Positions 11,481 to 22,629 of a stretch of DNA of 64,000 nucleotides are shown piece after piece. The notes beneath the pieces are model-generated. The model saw only the letters and a list, made by a program, of their open reading frames with translations. It did not search any database and was not told the DNA's origin. Numbering within the stretch: position 1 is the stretch's first letter; every line of letters begins with the position of its first letter. The stretch is from Ceratothoa steindachneri (taxonomy: Eukaryota; Arthropoda; Malacostraca; Isopoda; Cymothoidae), in the NCBI GenBank assembly GCA_963969495.1, contig OZ018328.1:2843886-2907885 (forward strand), read 5' to 3'. A program made the position numbers and the translations under genes.

Positions 11481-12533
11481 ATGGAACGGAACGCACTAAG
11501 AATTCTGGAAGTCAACACCAACGGCTGGACAGCGAAACGAACTCTTTACGGAAATTTGTTTAGGGAAATTGATGCAGATGTCATCCTGATTTCTGAGCAT
11601 GGAGTTGACACTCGTAGCTCCGAAATGGAGATCTCGAACTACGACGTGTTAATTACAAATTACTCTCAAAAGCGGTACGACGGTGCCGCCATCGCCATCA
11701 TAAGAGGGATCAAGTACAAGCCAGTAAGAAACCTGGAAGAATCCTATCTTGCAATAGAATTCGAACTCGATGTAGTTAAGCTGGTCATCGCCACCGGGTA
11801 CCAGCCACCGAGACGAGGATATTTACCAATCCATTCTCTCTCCGGCCTATTTGGCAGAAGAACCCCTACCATATTAATGGGAAAACTTAATGTCAGATGT
11901 TGGGAATCCGGGTACAGGTCCTTCAATGGAAATGGAAGGTGCCTGGAAACTATGCTGGACCAAAATATGGTCCAGAAGATAGGCCCGCACTTCCCTACCT
12001 ATATTCGAGGAAGAAGTGCCATAAAACCAGACATTTGTCTGGCTAATCGTCGGCTACCATTCAATTACTTCATGGAACCAGTCCAGGTACCATGTAATGA
12101 TCATATAGGAATCCTACTTACGATCAACAGGAATCCTATACAAGTCCCAGCACCAGTCAGAAAAGACTACAGAAGAGCAGACTGGGAACGGTACGCGGGT
12201 CTTCTCGAGGCCTACCGTCCACCAAATCTCGACGAGGCAATTCTCGAGGAGAAAGACGAGGCACTCGACGACCTTAACGACCACCTTATAAGCGCAGATA
12301 GGGCTTGCATCCTCAAAACCCAGTATAAAACCATCTCAACATACAGATGGACTGGGTATATGAAAGAACTATATAGAAAATTGAGAGTAATTTACGAAAT
12401 AAATATCAGAAATGCATCAGTTGACTCATTACAACGAAGTAAAGAGATCAAAGAAGAGCTCAACCAGTTGATCCTCGATCAACAACAGAGACGATGGGAC
12501 GATGCGATCGTCCAGTTTTCCAAGCTCCGCTAA
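11481..12533 (+). pseudogene. LINE-J ORF2 endonuclease half (copy J3)
   Basis: A 350-residue open frame with the EEP-type endonuclease and part of the linker to RT; the RT itself is absent. It starts at ATG 11,481, twelve bases after ORF1. Two catalytic signatures are altered relative to J1: GGDLN is GKLN, losing the Asp, and SDHVPI is NDHIGI. Even the endonuclease is therefore probably dead. It ends at TAA 12,531-12,533 inside a region equivalent to J1 residue about 345. Confidence 0.85.
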
Positions 12534-12960
12534 CTGACTGTCTGGTGGGGATGAAGTGCCGTTCTACGCATGATGAGATGTATAATCTAATCTAAGAAAA
12601 CAACCGAATCAAGGATAAAACTCACAATTATGACTACAACTCACCGAAGAAGACAAACATAAAACCAAGAAAGAAGAAAACTACCGAATATGACGAAAAC
12701 TCAACCGATTAAGAAAAAAAACTAAAACACACACATACAAAGAATACAAAACACTAAGCACGCACTTAACAGTTTGATAAAACATAGACAAACAAGCAAT
12801 GCATATCACACAACAAAGCTAAACTAAAGTTAGCAAGACAAATGGCTTGAACGCCATAAAAATAAAAAAAATCAACGAAAACAACATGGAATACACGCTA
12901 CAAAGAAATAATGAAAGTGATAGGCCTCATCACCAGGCTCTAGCATCTCTTTGCACCCTC

Positions 12961-13286
12961 CCACGCTTCTTTCTCTTTTCACCGCTTGTCAATTTTCTCT
13001 ATCTATCCACACACCCTATCGTACTTCCCTACACGCACCCACACTTCAACTTAATTCAATTGAATTGAATTTTCCGAATTTTTAGACTTGGAAGAAATCT
13101 ACAAGAAAATTAGGCTCACCGAAAAGTTCACAGCTGGCCAAGGAGAAAAAGGCGAGGGAGAGTCACCTCATGAAAATGCCATCGATTTTTACCTTTTTCC
13201 CACGGGGACTTCAAAAAAAGATCTATTTTGTACCGAGCTACGTATAGCCGACCCATGATATAGTACTGTATACTGGGGAGTTAAAC
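12961..13286. other. Unassigned spacer
   Basis: C/T-rich then A-rich sequence with a small AATTG repeat near 13,050-13,075. No gene seen. Confidence 0.5.
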
Positions 13287-13390
13287 TTCCTATTTACGAA
13301 AGAGAAATACTACAAAGCGGGAAGTTTATCTTCTTATTTACGAAAGACAAATACTAAAAAGCGCGAAGTTTATCTTCCTATTTGTAATGT
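13287..13390. repeat. Two-copy tandem duplication, about 50 bp
   Basis: The segment CTATTTACGAAAGA.AAATACTA.AAAGCG.GAAG occurs twice in a row with few changes. It lies at the downstream edge of the decayed Gypsy integrase. Confidence 0.75.
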
Positions 13391-15560
13391 TCAATGTGTG
13401 AACCGTTTAAAATTTTTAAACGAAGGTTTACTAAGTTCGACCCCCACAGAACCAAGGTTTTAATCAAACACATAGAGTGCATTCAGTTCACCCTAGTCTA
13501 ACATTTTGAATAGAATTAAGATGGATTTTCGCCCTGATAAAGTGATCACACCTTGTTACATCTGGATGGCAGAGTCGATTGTGGAGCTCAGACAGCTTCT
13601 TGTTACTGACAGTGGATGAGAACGTTTCGGTAGGAATGTTACTTATATCAGGATACTACAAGCCATGTTGATATTACCTCAGCTGAATGTTATTGTTTAT
13701 TCCCTCCAGTTTTCTAATATGGAACATATAACTGATGGCCAATTGATTCGTCACTAGTGTGAAATGTTGGCCTGCCAAATAGCGAGAGGGCTTTTTCATG
13801 GTCTCTATAAATGCACAGGCTTCCCTTTCAACTGACGACTGTTCGCGTTCAGTGGTACGAAGAGCGCGGGAGAAAACGTCAACTGAGTGGTCAGTTGATT
13901 CAGAATAGCTATGATAGCCTTGGCGGAGGGATCAATCTCTACCACTAAGAAAAGTCTCATCAAATGAGTAAATAAAAGCTTTCTCAATCTCTTCTTTGGT
14001 GTCAATGCATGTATTCATACTCTCATTTTTGAGAGGAAACTTGTTAGAAATAACAAAAGGTCGAATCTTATCAGAGAAAAGTCAAACCTATTGAGAGTAG
14101 TATCAAAACTTGTTAATATCGCAGCGTAAAGAAGTCTTCTCGTTTAGAGGTGGCAATTCCTTCAATGGCTGCAATCGTTCCACATCTGGTTTAAGTAAAC
14201 AATGAGTTATAGTATAACTTATGACGTGAATTGATGTGTCAGAGATGACAGATTTTTCTTCCGTTGAAAGTAATATTGTGCAATATCTCGAAACTTCGTC
14301 AGGGTATCATCATACTCATGTTGAGTCTGCCCTGTCACGATGATATTGTCTACGTAAGGATAAGATCCATGCAGGGTTTTTTTTGGACAATTTGTTTCAA
14401 TAGTCCTTTGAAAAGCAGTATATATTTGTCTTCATCTCTTATAAACACTCTTCACTTCCAAAGAAAAAGAAATATAATACTTGTAATAAAAAGTGTAATG
14501 GCAAGATCATATATTCTCGGTATAGAAAATATATGGCTAGAATCACTAGCAATCAATTTCTTTTGCGCTTATTTGCCAATATAAAAAATTGAGCACTCCA
14601 GGAGAATTATGAACTCCCTTCAATAACATAGTATCATTTTTAGACTAAATGAGCTTATTATCACCACCAAATCTATGAAAAGTAGAAGCAATAGGTTTGC
14701 AATGAGGGGTAATATTTGAGAAGAGAGTATATCCACCAATGCAGATGGTACACTACAAGCAGCAAAATATGCAACGTAAACATCCTTTTTAGGGCCACCA
14801 AAGGCATTTGAGATACTTGAGTGCTGGTTCACTAATTCCTAACCCAGAATAACATTACATCAGTTGCTAGCACTAATTTCAAATTATGGTTAATAGCTTA
14901 GGCGTGAAAATGAAAAACCCAGATCTTTCCACCCCATAAGAGCAGTGCCTTCATTATCAGCACCCAAAATTACAGTTTCGCGTTTCAGTAATCCTGGCGT
15001 AGAGGCAGATGTGATAGTCAATGTGGGAGGTTGAGTGGATGCAGACGTAGAAGAGACAGTTGATCGGTAAATCTTAACCAAGTACCCCTTTTGTTACAAG
15101 TCGCATATCTTGTTGAGCACTATTTTCAATCGTGAAGAGAACCACCGTGGAAATAAAATTGAGACCTTAAGGTGAATACAGCTCATGTAGCATCAACACA
15201 ATGAGCATAGTTAGTTGGAGTTCCAGTGCCCACACTCAGTGTATGAAACCGTAAATAAGACTCTGAACTCTGTATAACATCAAGAGCCTTGTCTTGATCA
15301 ACAATTATACTCAGATCCAAGTTTTGCTTTCCAGCAAACGTTGTCTGATAGTATGAAAAAAGAAACATTGGCAAATAACTCCATAATGTATCATCACGAT
15401 TCTATGAAGCAGTAATAGAAGTTGCACTCTTTGCTGGGCAACTGAAGCTCCTATAGATATTCATCTATCTGTCTGTCCGCGAAACGCCAGCAAATGTCTT
15501 GCAAAGACTTCAATTTTAGGCTTAATAGAGATCTTTGAGAAAACAAAATTGATCAATATA
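13380..15560 (-). pseudogene. Heavily decayed Ty3/Gypsy gag-pol remnant
   Basis: No long open frame survives, but conceptual reading of the minus strand across frames gives a collinear Ty3/Gypsy gag-pol. Gag: IKPKIEVFARHLL near 15,530-15,490, then a block ending ALDVIQSSESY near 15,260. A knuckle/protease region lies near 15,100-14,900 (STSASTQ...; VILGADNEGTAL). A TPHCKPIA block before RT sits near 14,700. RT palm YVDNIIVTG is near 14,350, with YVDN where YIDD is usual. The RT-connection block LKPDVERLQPLKELPPL is near 14,190-14,140. RNase H blocks (VFSRAL, VEREACAFIE, YLAGQHFTL) span 13,890-13,750. An integrase zinc finger (LHNRLCHPDVTR...CTLC) lies near 13,590-13,460. Stops and frameshifts are numerous. 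LTRs were not found. Confidence 0.82.
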
Positions 15561-16353
15561 TCAGGATAATGAGGGTCTGTGGTCCGCAAACAATCAGTAA
15601 ATATGAGATTTAAGTGATACCATAGTCGGACAGCGGTAGAGAATTTGGAGAATCATCCAGGCGCGTTAATTCAATAAATTGTGATAGAATAAGAAGAATT
15701 TATATCTTTTCACGGATTTACCGAACTAATAAATCATCAAAATAGCCAGAAAAGCAAGAAAATACAAAATTACAAAAAATGATGGTAGACCCTCTGATAA
15801 ACAGTTGGAATAAACTCTCTCCTACACCCTCAGTGGAAAAAGAAAGCAGGAATTTTGGAACAAGGCCAACGTCCACCATGGGACAATAAAAAGCGTGATC
15901 ACATCATTAGCCACACTCTTAAAAAAAAATACAGCCCTAAATTATTAATTAAAATAAATTCAGTCCACTGAGTGGGGAAAACATTGTGGTCCTCAAAAAC
16001 ATCCATGCATTCCTGTAAAGGAAATAAGGGGGTCATTGATTGAATCACCGAGGAAGAGCAAGCCTCAATCGTAGCTCACCTTATGAGATCCCTTTTATGT
16101 TTAGTAGAAAACATTAGGCAATCTCAAGGTAAGTTGACATTTTTTCTCCCATTCTCTTTTTTTCCCACTGATTTTGATGGATAAAGCCTACGACTGCTCT
16201 CTTTCTCTCAATTTGAAGAAACGAATGGGCAATTGATACTAAGTCTTCAATGGGAAGCAGTCTCCTGCAATGCCAGCATACAGGTGTTGTATAGCGTACG
16301 AGAAGTGCAGGCGTGCGGCTTAAAAGCTTCGTTTGAATGAATTTTTTTTTTGA
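15561..16353. other. Unassigned AT-rich sequence upstream of decayed Gypsy
   Basis: May contain the 5' part of the old Gypsy element (on its upstream side), but I could not read any further gag or an LTR here. Confidence 0.4.
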
Positions 16354-16433
16354 GCCTCAGGATGGCGGAGTGGATTCGCCGCTGGCTAACAGTGGTCCAG
16401 CGACGCGGGAAGCTGTTCGCAACTCGCCTACGC
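16354..16433 (+). mobile_element. tRNA-like SINE head (Ser/Leu-type)
   Basis: The 80-base segment begins GCCTCAGGATGGCGGAGTGG. TGGCGGAGTGG (16,363-16,373) fits the RNA polymerase III A box as found in long-arm tRNAs (Ser/Leu). About 50 bases on, GTTCGCAACTC (16,415-16,425) is a degenerate B box. A T9-10 run precedes it, and an unrelated pyrimidine-rich tail follows to about 16,560. It is too diverged for a real tRNA gene; a tRNA-derived SINE or tRNA pseudogene fits better. Confidence 0.45.
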
Positions 16434-16560
16434 TATTATTTTTTCTTTGCCCCCTTTCCTACTCCCCTCTATCTACAGTTATAACAGACGGGAGAGCAGC
16501 TTTGTATCCCTTATCCCCTCAAAGAAACTTCTTTTTAATTGCACATCCACCTGAGTATTA

Positions 16561-17049
16561 GACTTGAATATTTATCTCAATATTTATTCAATTCCATTCA
16601 ATCTTCATCTTTCATCACTTTGATTTTTAGTCGCGTGCACGACTAAAAATATGGGCCTGTAGATCGATCAGTAATCATTTTACATTTCAATAAGTTTTTG
16701 AAAGTTTTGAAAGTCGTAAGGTCATAGGGTCATAAGTTCATAATTCAGAATAATTGAAAGCACGCGACTTAGGTCTGTTGATCTTGTTTATATCAATTTC
16801 GAATCGAATATCAAGGGAAGGTCAATTTAATTTATTGTATCCGTTATTTTCATTGTCGGTATGTATGTAATTCTCTTAATAAATTATAGTTTTTATTCTT
16901 CTTCGTCAATATCCTTCGTTACCTTAAACCTACCTTCCACGATCTGACACTGAGTTTTCCTCAACACAGTTAATTCCAAACGCGCTAAAAATTGCCCCAA
17001 ATTAAATTCGTTCCCAAGCCAGGAACCCCACCGAATCACATAGCGAGCC
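16561..17049. other. Unassigned AT-rich sequence
   Basis: No coding signal or repeat recognised. Confidence 0.5.
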
Positions 17050-17460
17050 AAAGGATCCAATATCGTTTATGAATTTAATGGGCAAATTCTTCGAGAAGAT
17101 CCTCGTCGAAGATTAATTGAATTAGAACCAATTTAACGATGTCACTTGGAATCACAACTGAAATGATGACCGAGGCAAAAAGAGAGAGAAAATATGTAGA
17201 TGTAGTGAGAGACCTCTAAAAAGAGTTTGACAAAGTCTGGGTTTAAAGCTTACAACACAAGCTGCTGAAACAACGAATGAACAATTTGGAAAGAATTCTC
17301 TTCAAATACTTCACGGAAATATGAGCGTGTATAATAATTAAGGAATACGAAGGTGCAGAATTTAAATTGGAACCTGGAGTAACTCAAGTGGACTGTGTAA
17401 GGCCTACGATGCACTATATATACATAGCGGGTCTACTCGAGCCAGTGGGACCTTTCGCAT
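17050..17460 (+). pseudogene. Old LINE-J reverse transcriptase fragment (J4)
   Basis: Frame-hopping translation aligns with the J1 RT: ISFMNLMGKFFEKIL corresponds to ISLLEVPGKIFEKII, then YVDVVRDL.KEFDKVW, LERILFKYF, and IIKEYEGAEFKLEPGVTQ corresponds to IEDHKGPEFELKAGVPQ. Several stops and small indels interrupt it, and the catalytic YADD region is not readable. It is more diverged from J1/J2 than those are from each other, so it is an older insertion. It is not the missing RT of J3, because J3 has its own 3'UTR at 12.6-12.96 kb. Confidence 0.8.
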
Positions 17461-17689
17461 GAATATATGTACGTATACCCTTCTTCCGGAATATAACTAA
17501 CAGGTGCGTAGAACTCAGAATCTTTACTCGCACTTTCTAGCGATCTTGCTTGATCTACTGCTTAAGTTAAGATTTTATGCAAAGAGTGGCCAGTAATGAG
17601 TGAGTCATGGACGTACTTGTTTCATCAGGTTTTTGCACTTACACCTTTGAGCAGAAAGCAAATAGTCATTGATCGATTCAGTGGCTGAC

Positions 17690-19430
17690 AGTATATGGGT
17701 AGCGAGCTAGTTTTGAGTTACGTCTTCATATGCCGACCGAATGAAGGCACTTTAGAGAAGGTATTCTTTCGGGATAAAGGATTTATTCATGGTTACTTTC
17801 TGAGAGAAAGATATTGCTCATATATGACTCCCGATTTATGGATTCTTATGGAGGAAGGTATTACTAATGGTTTCTTTCAGGGAACATAGTATTATCCATT
17901 GTTTATTTGAGGGAGAAAGGTATTATTCAGGGTTTCTTTCCAGGAGAAAGGTATTACTCACGATTTCTTTGGTAGAAAAGTGCATAACTTATGGTTTCTT
18001 TCAGGGAGGAAGGTATTAATAAAGGTTTTTCTCAGGGAAAAGAGTATTATTCAGGGTTTATTTGAGGGAGAAAGGTATTATTCAGGGTTTCGTTCCAGGA
18101 GAAAGGTATTACTCACGATTGCTTTCAGGGAAGACTGCATTACTTAGGGTTTCTTTCAGGGAGGAAGGTATTACTCATGGTTTCTTTCAGGAAACATAGT
18201 ATTATTCATGGTTTCTTTCGGGGAACATAGTATTATTTATGGTTTATTTCAGGGAAAAGGTATTATTCACAAATTCTTTACAAGAGAAAGGAACTAATCA
18301 CGATTTCTTTCAGGGAGGAAGGTATTACTCATGGTTTCTTTGGTAGAAAAGTGCATAACTTATGGTTTCTTTCAGGGAGGAAGGTATTAATAAAGGTTTT
18401 TCTCAGGGAAAAGAGTATTATTCAGGGTTTATTTGAGGGAGAAAGGTATTATTCAGGGTTTCGTTCCAGGAGAAAGGTATTACTCACGATTGCTTTCAGG
18501 GAGGACTGCATTACTTAGGGTTTCTTTCAGGGAGGAAGGTATTACTCATGGTTTCTTTCAGGAAACATAGTATTATTCATGGTTTCTTTCGGGGAACATA
18601 GTATTATTTATGGTTTATTTCAGGGAAAAGGTATTATTCACAAATTCTTTACAAGAGAAAGGAACTAATCACGATTTCTTTCAGGGAGGAAGGTATTACT
18701 CATGGTTTCTTTGGTAGAAAAGTGCATAACTTATGGTTTCTTTCAGGGAGGAAGGTATTAATGAAGGTTTTTCTCAGGGAAAAGAGTATTATTCAGGGTT
18801 TATTTGAGGGAGAAAGGTATTATTCAGGGTTTCGTTCCAGGAGAAAGGTATTACTCACGATTGCTTTCAGGGAGGACTGCATTACTTAGGGTTTCTTTCA
18901 GGGAGGAAGGTATTACTCATGGTTTCTTTCAGGAAACATAGTATTATTCATGGTTTCTTTCGGGGAACATAGTATTATTTATGGTTTATTTCAGGGAAAA
19001 GGTATTATTCACAAATTCTTTACAAGAGAAAGGAACTAATCACGATTTCTTTCAGGGAGGAAGGTATTACTCATGGTTTCTCTCACGGAACATAGTATTA
19101 TTCATGGTTTATTTCAGGAGAAAAGGTATTATTCGGGATTTCTTCCCAGGAGGAAGGTATTCCTCACGATTATTTCATGGAAAAGTGCATAATTTACGGT
19201 TTCTTTCAGGAAACATAGTATTCATCGTGTTTTTTTCAGAGAGAAAGGTATTATTTAGGGTTTCTTTCCAGGATAAAGGTATTCCTCACGATTCCTTTCA
19301 TAGAAGAGTGCATAACTTATGGTTTCTTTCACGGAGGAAGGTATTACTCATAGTTTCTTTCAGGGAACATAGTATTATTCATGGTTTATTTCAGGGAGGA
19401 ATGTTTTACTCTCGTTTCTTTCGTGGAAGA
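17690..19430 (+). repeat. Minisatellite: 31-bp subunits, 371-bp higher-order repeat
   Basis: The basic unit is about 31 bp (GGTATTACTCATGGTTTCTTTCAGGGAGGAA and variants). Twelve variants form a 371-bp higher-order unit. The marker GGTAGAAAAGTGCATAAC recurs at 17,971, 18,342 and 18,713, exactly 371 apart, with only a few differences between copies. Flanking subunits (17,690-17,970 and 19,050-19,430) are more divergent. The open frame at 18,981-19,571 runs through it and is not taken as a gene. Confidence 0.93.
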
Positions 19431-21590
19431 AGAAGTTGCTCAAAGTTTGCCTCGTGTTGTTGTGGATTCTACTCATCTCCTTCCATTTATATGGGGAGCA
19501 AACTCTTTCTCATTCTCTGCTGCCATTACCTGATTTCCGGCGTTATTTTGTTTTTCTTCCCCCATAATTAATCTTTACTCTTCTTCTCTCTCTATCGTAT
19601 CTTTATTTGCAGGCTGATCTACCTCTGGAGCCCCCTGCGTTTATAGTCTTCTGACTTTTCCCATGGTGGTGGTCAGCTCAAGTTTTAAAGAAAGAAAGAA
19701 AGAAAGGGAGGATAGTACGTCCCAACTATTTTTAATAAGTACGCTAAAATTCATTCTTTCTTCCTTTCGCGAGTGAAGGAAGGGGCAACAAATTTGAAAT
19801 ACAATTTTCTTTCTTACCGATTTGGTTGCCTAAGGGAGACGATTTTAATATAGTTTCGTTAACTCTAGAATTCTCATGATTATATTCTATTACCTTGTAA
19901 TTTTTAATTATTTTTATGTTCTAGGATTTCGAATCACGAGTTATTCCATTACATTTTAAGACCAAATTCATCTAGATCCGTGATTCATTCGTTGTTTTAT
20001 CTAATTAAAATTCATCATTCTGTAATGTGATTTATTTCCTTAGTGGTCTTTGTCTCGTTGCGATAGTTCCGATTGAATCTAATTTATTTACTGTTCGAAA
20101 TTCTTCGTATCATCCCACTATTTCTTACCTCTATTTTACTTTAAAATTTCCCTTTCTTTACTATAGCAACGGTAGCGCATTCGAGGTCATACAATGCGCT
20201 ATCAGGCATCTTTGCGCTTTTTGGTTAGCAACTCTCGAGTTCTGCGTCTGTTGACAATAGGAATGTAGCGCCTGATTCGGAACGCGACTTAAGGTGAAAG
20301 CGTTACGTCCTTCTTCGCAACTTAATATTGGAAAGTTTGAACGACGGAACCACTCAACATAGATACTCCATTATGTACCAGTTGAGACTAGTTGTTGAAA
20401 AGATCGCAATATTTGGTATTTTTCTGGGTAGTTTTTATCCTCATTTACATAGCCTATGATTTTCTGATTGACCCTCTAGCGCTCCTAGTTTGGATACCAG
20501 GCTAGGCTAACTTACCTATCCTAGCGCTGCTTCGCTCATAGCCTTGGTTATAGATAACCAGGAGATTAGTGATAAGAATATCTACAGAGACGGATTTAGG
20601 TATGGGCAGTCGCCACAGGCGGCATGGGTTGCCGGGGGAGGATAAAACGAGCACCCAGTACAGAGGGTGTCCCTCCTTTATCTACCCTTGTTGCTTTATT
20701 TAGTATTTATAGATACATTTTTCTTGTTACACGTACAAGCAATGATACTTATCTGTTATTGTTCCAAATAGATGAATAATAGTAATAAACAAAATAATAG
20801 TTGCTCCCGACTGTTTTGGGATGCCCAAACAGTTGAAGAAGGGCGCCATACCTGCCGCCAGAACCTCCAGGCTCCTTCTTAAAGAAGAAGAGTAAAAACA
20901 TGTCAGACTTTTATCAAAAAGTCTCCACTCGGGAGCTCCTAACCCTAACGACGATATTTTGATGAATCACTACCACTCTACAATTCATTCTCACCTCTCA
21001 CTCATCAAATCCACCCCCACCTCCCTATCCCTGTCAATAGAAGATCATAAACCTGACTCATGGGTTCTTCTTATACAAACAGCACGAAAGAGGCATCGAT
21101 TTGATTCGAAATATTTAAGAGGTCATCAAATATTCCTATTCCGATATTTCCTAACAAAATTGACCAGTAAATAAGGCGAGTGGGCTGTTATATCGAGCAC
21201 CTGGAGGAGCGTCACACACCCCTGGCTCCGTGTCCTAATTCCTCTGAGTAGATTGATACTTCCTGGAATTTTTTCCGTCTGGACACCTGAATTTGGTGCT
21301 TTCTTTACCACCCCACCCCCCACCCTTCGCCTAATTTTCTTGGTCAGTGGCTACATTTACAAGTTCTTCGCCGACCAGCTTTCGTCCACTCATCTTTTGT
21401 CAGAGCCGAAAGGAGGCTGTGGTTCACACCCTCCCTCTTGGCTTCTGTTGGGTGTACTAGGTTTTAAGATACTTCCACTCCCTACCTTTTAGCTCTTCTA
21501 CTATCCACCTCTTTCTTTTCTTCTGTTTATCCTTTTACGCCCAACTCAAAGTGGTGCGCCTGTCGCGAAACGTTTAATCACCGGGATGAA
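19431..21590. other. 2.2 kb without recognisable genes
   Basis: Holds a short (GAAA)n tract near 19,690-19,710 and otherwise mixed AT-rich sequence. Short open frames (20,027-20,254; 20,959-21,174; 21,253-21,492) show no family signature. Confidence 0.5.
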
Positions 21591-22629
21591 AAAGACGGTC
21601 CCCAAATGGTGCTCGCCGAGGGAAACCTGCACACAATACCCCCTCCTCTCTGAATACCCCAGAAAGGGGGGTTACGGGTTGACACTCAGTTAAAATCTGG
21701 GGGAAGGGGTTTCCACTTCACCCAGGGGGGGGGTCTCCTCTTTTAATCCTTACCCTTTGAGACCCGCCCTCAAGTGTCTTCCCAGTTAGCGCAGATGTGG
21801 CACACCTATGCTGGTCAAGGGATCCTTCCCCCATGTGGGAAGAGTAGGAGAATGTCCTCCGGTCCCAAAGGTGAAGGGGGGGGGAGCTCACTTAGATCCA
21901 CCGAGGTACCCTCGGTGGCAGACACCTCTGCGGTCTTTGTAATTTTTCCATTCGAGAACCGTAGGTGTCCTGTAACCCAGTGCACTAGTTCCCCCTGTGT
22001 CCCCTTCGGTTCCCCAGTCACGATACCCAGGGTACTTAGATCCGACAAGGGTTTATCGCTCCTTGCCCCTCCCCCCTACCGAATCATTTGTCTCCTAAGG
22101 TGCCGAATACGGTCATCGACGCCTCTCATGCGGGGACTTGTTTCTTTTGAAGTTTATCCAAGGGGGGTGTAGGGAGCATAAGAATTGTCACAAGAGGCAG
22201 AGTCCGCCCCCTGAGGGGGATCATGGTTTGGTGGGAACAGAAGGGTCCTCACACAAGGTCTGAGGCTAATAAAAAAAAAGAAGGATGGGGGCTCTCCTCC
22301 TTCTGTGGAACTCCGGAACCTGGCTGAATTTTCGTGATTTGGGAAGAATAGAAGAGCCAGGAGGCTCCGCCTGATCTTGGAGGACCATCGGGAGGGGCAT
22401 GGCAAAAGGTGAAAGACCCGCCTTCCTCACCGAAAAGGCTTGAGAAAAAAAGAGTAGCGTGTTCTCTTTGTGGAAGGCCTCCGGATGAAGGTTGGCCCCT
22501 CTTTGACTCGGAGCAGGACACTACCACGGCATGACCGTCTGGCCCCGGGCTCTCTCAGATAGGAGAGAGAAAAGGAGAAGATTCCTGTCCTCTCCACCTC
22601 AAGATAAGAAAAACAAAGAAGGATCTTCG
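21591..22629. other. GC-rich stretch upstream of I-like ORF2; possible ORF1 remnant
   Basis: Rich in G/C runs and Pro/Gly/Ser codons. On the plus strand, 22,370-22,530 reads as a Pro/Lys-rich segment (PPDLGGPSGG...SSPKRLEKKR) of the sort that ends ORF1 of I/Jockey LINEs. It sits just before ORF2. No zinc knuckle could be read, so the call is tentative. Confidence 0.3.

Larger units (their letters stand above)
10185..12960 (+). mobile_element. LINE-J copy J3 (divergent), RT domain deleted
   Basis: Plus-strand element with ORF1 (10,185-11,468), a 12-base spacer, an ORF2 that stops after the endonuclease and linker (11,481-12,533), and an A-rich 3'UTR ending near 12,960. The 3'UTR contains the family motif GGCTTGAA near 12,845 and the terminal hairpin region at 12,919-12,945. 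The whole RT is missing between 12,533 and the 3'UTR, so this is an internal deletion rather than 5' truncation. The protein is clearly diverged from J1/J2, indicating a separate subfamily. Confidence 0.8.

Noticed and set aside
16354..16433. Functional tRNA-Ser/Leu gene
   Set aside because: The B box is degenerate and I could not form the acceptor stem; a SINE head or pseudogene fits better.
17050..17460. Missing RT half of LINE copy J3 displaced by insertion
   Set aside because: J3 already has its own 3'UTR at 12.6-12.96 kb, and this fragment is more decayed, so it is a separate old copy.
18981..19571. 196-codon open frame (plus) through the end of the minisatellite
   Set aside because: The frame is a by-product of the 31-bp repeats and has no domain; its non-repeat tail is ordinary AT-rich sequence.
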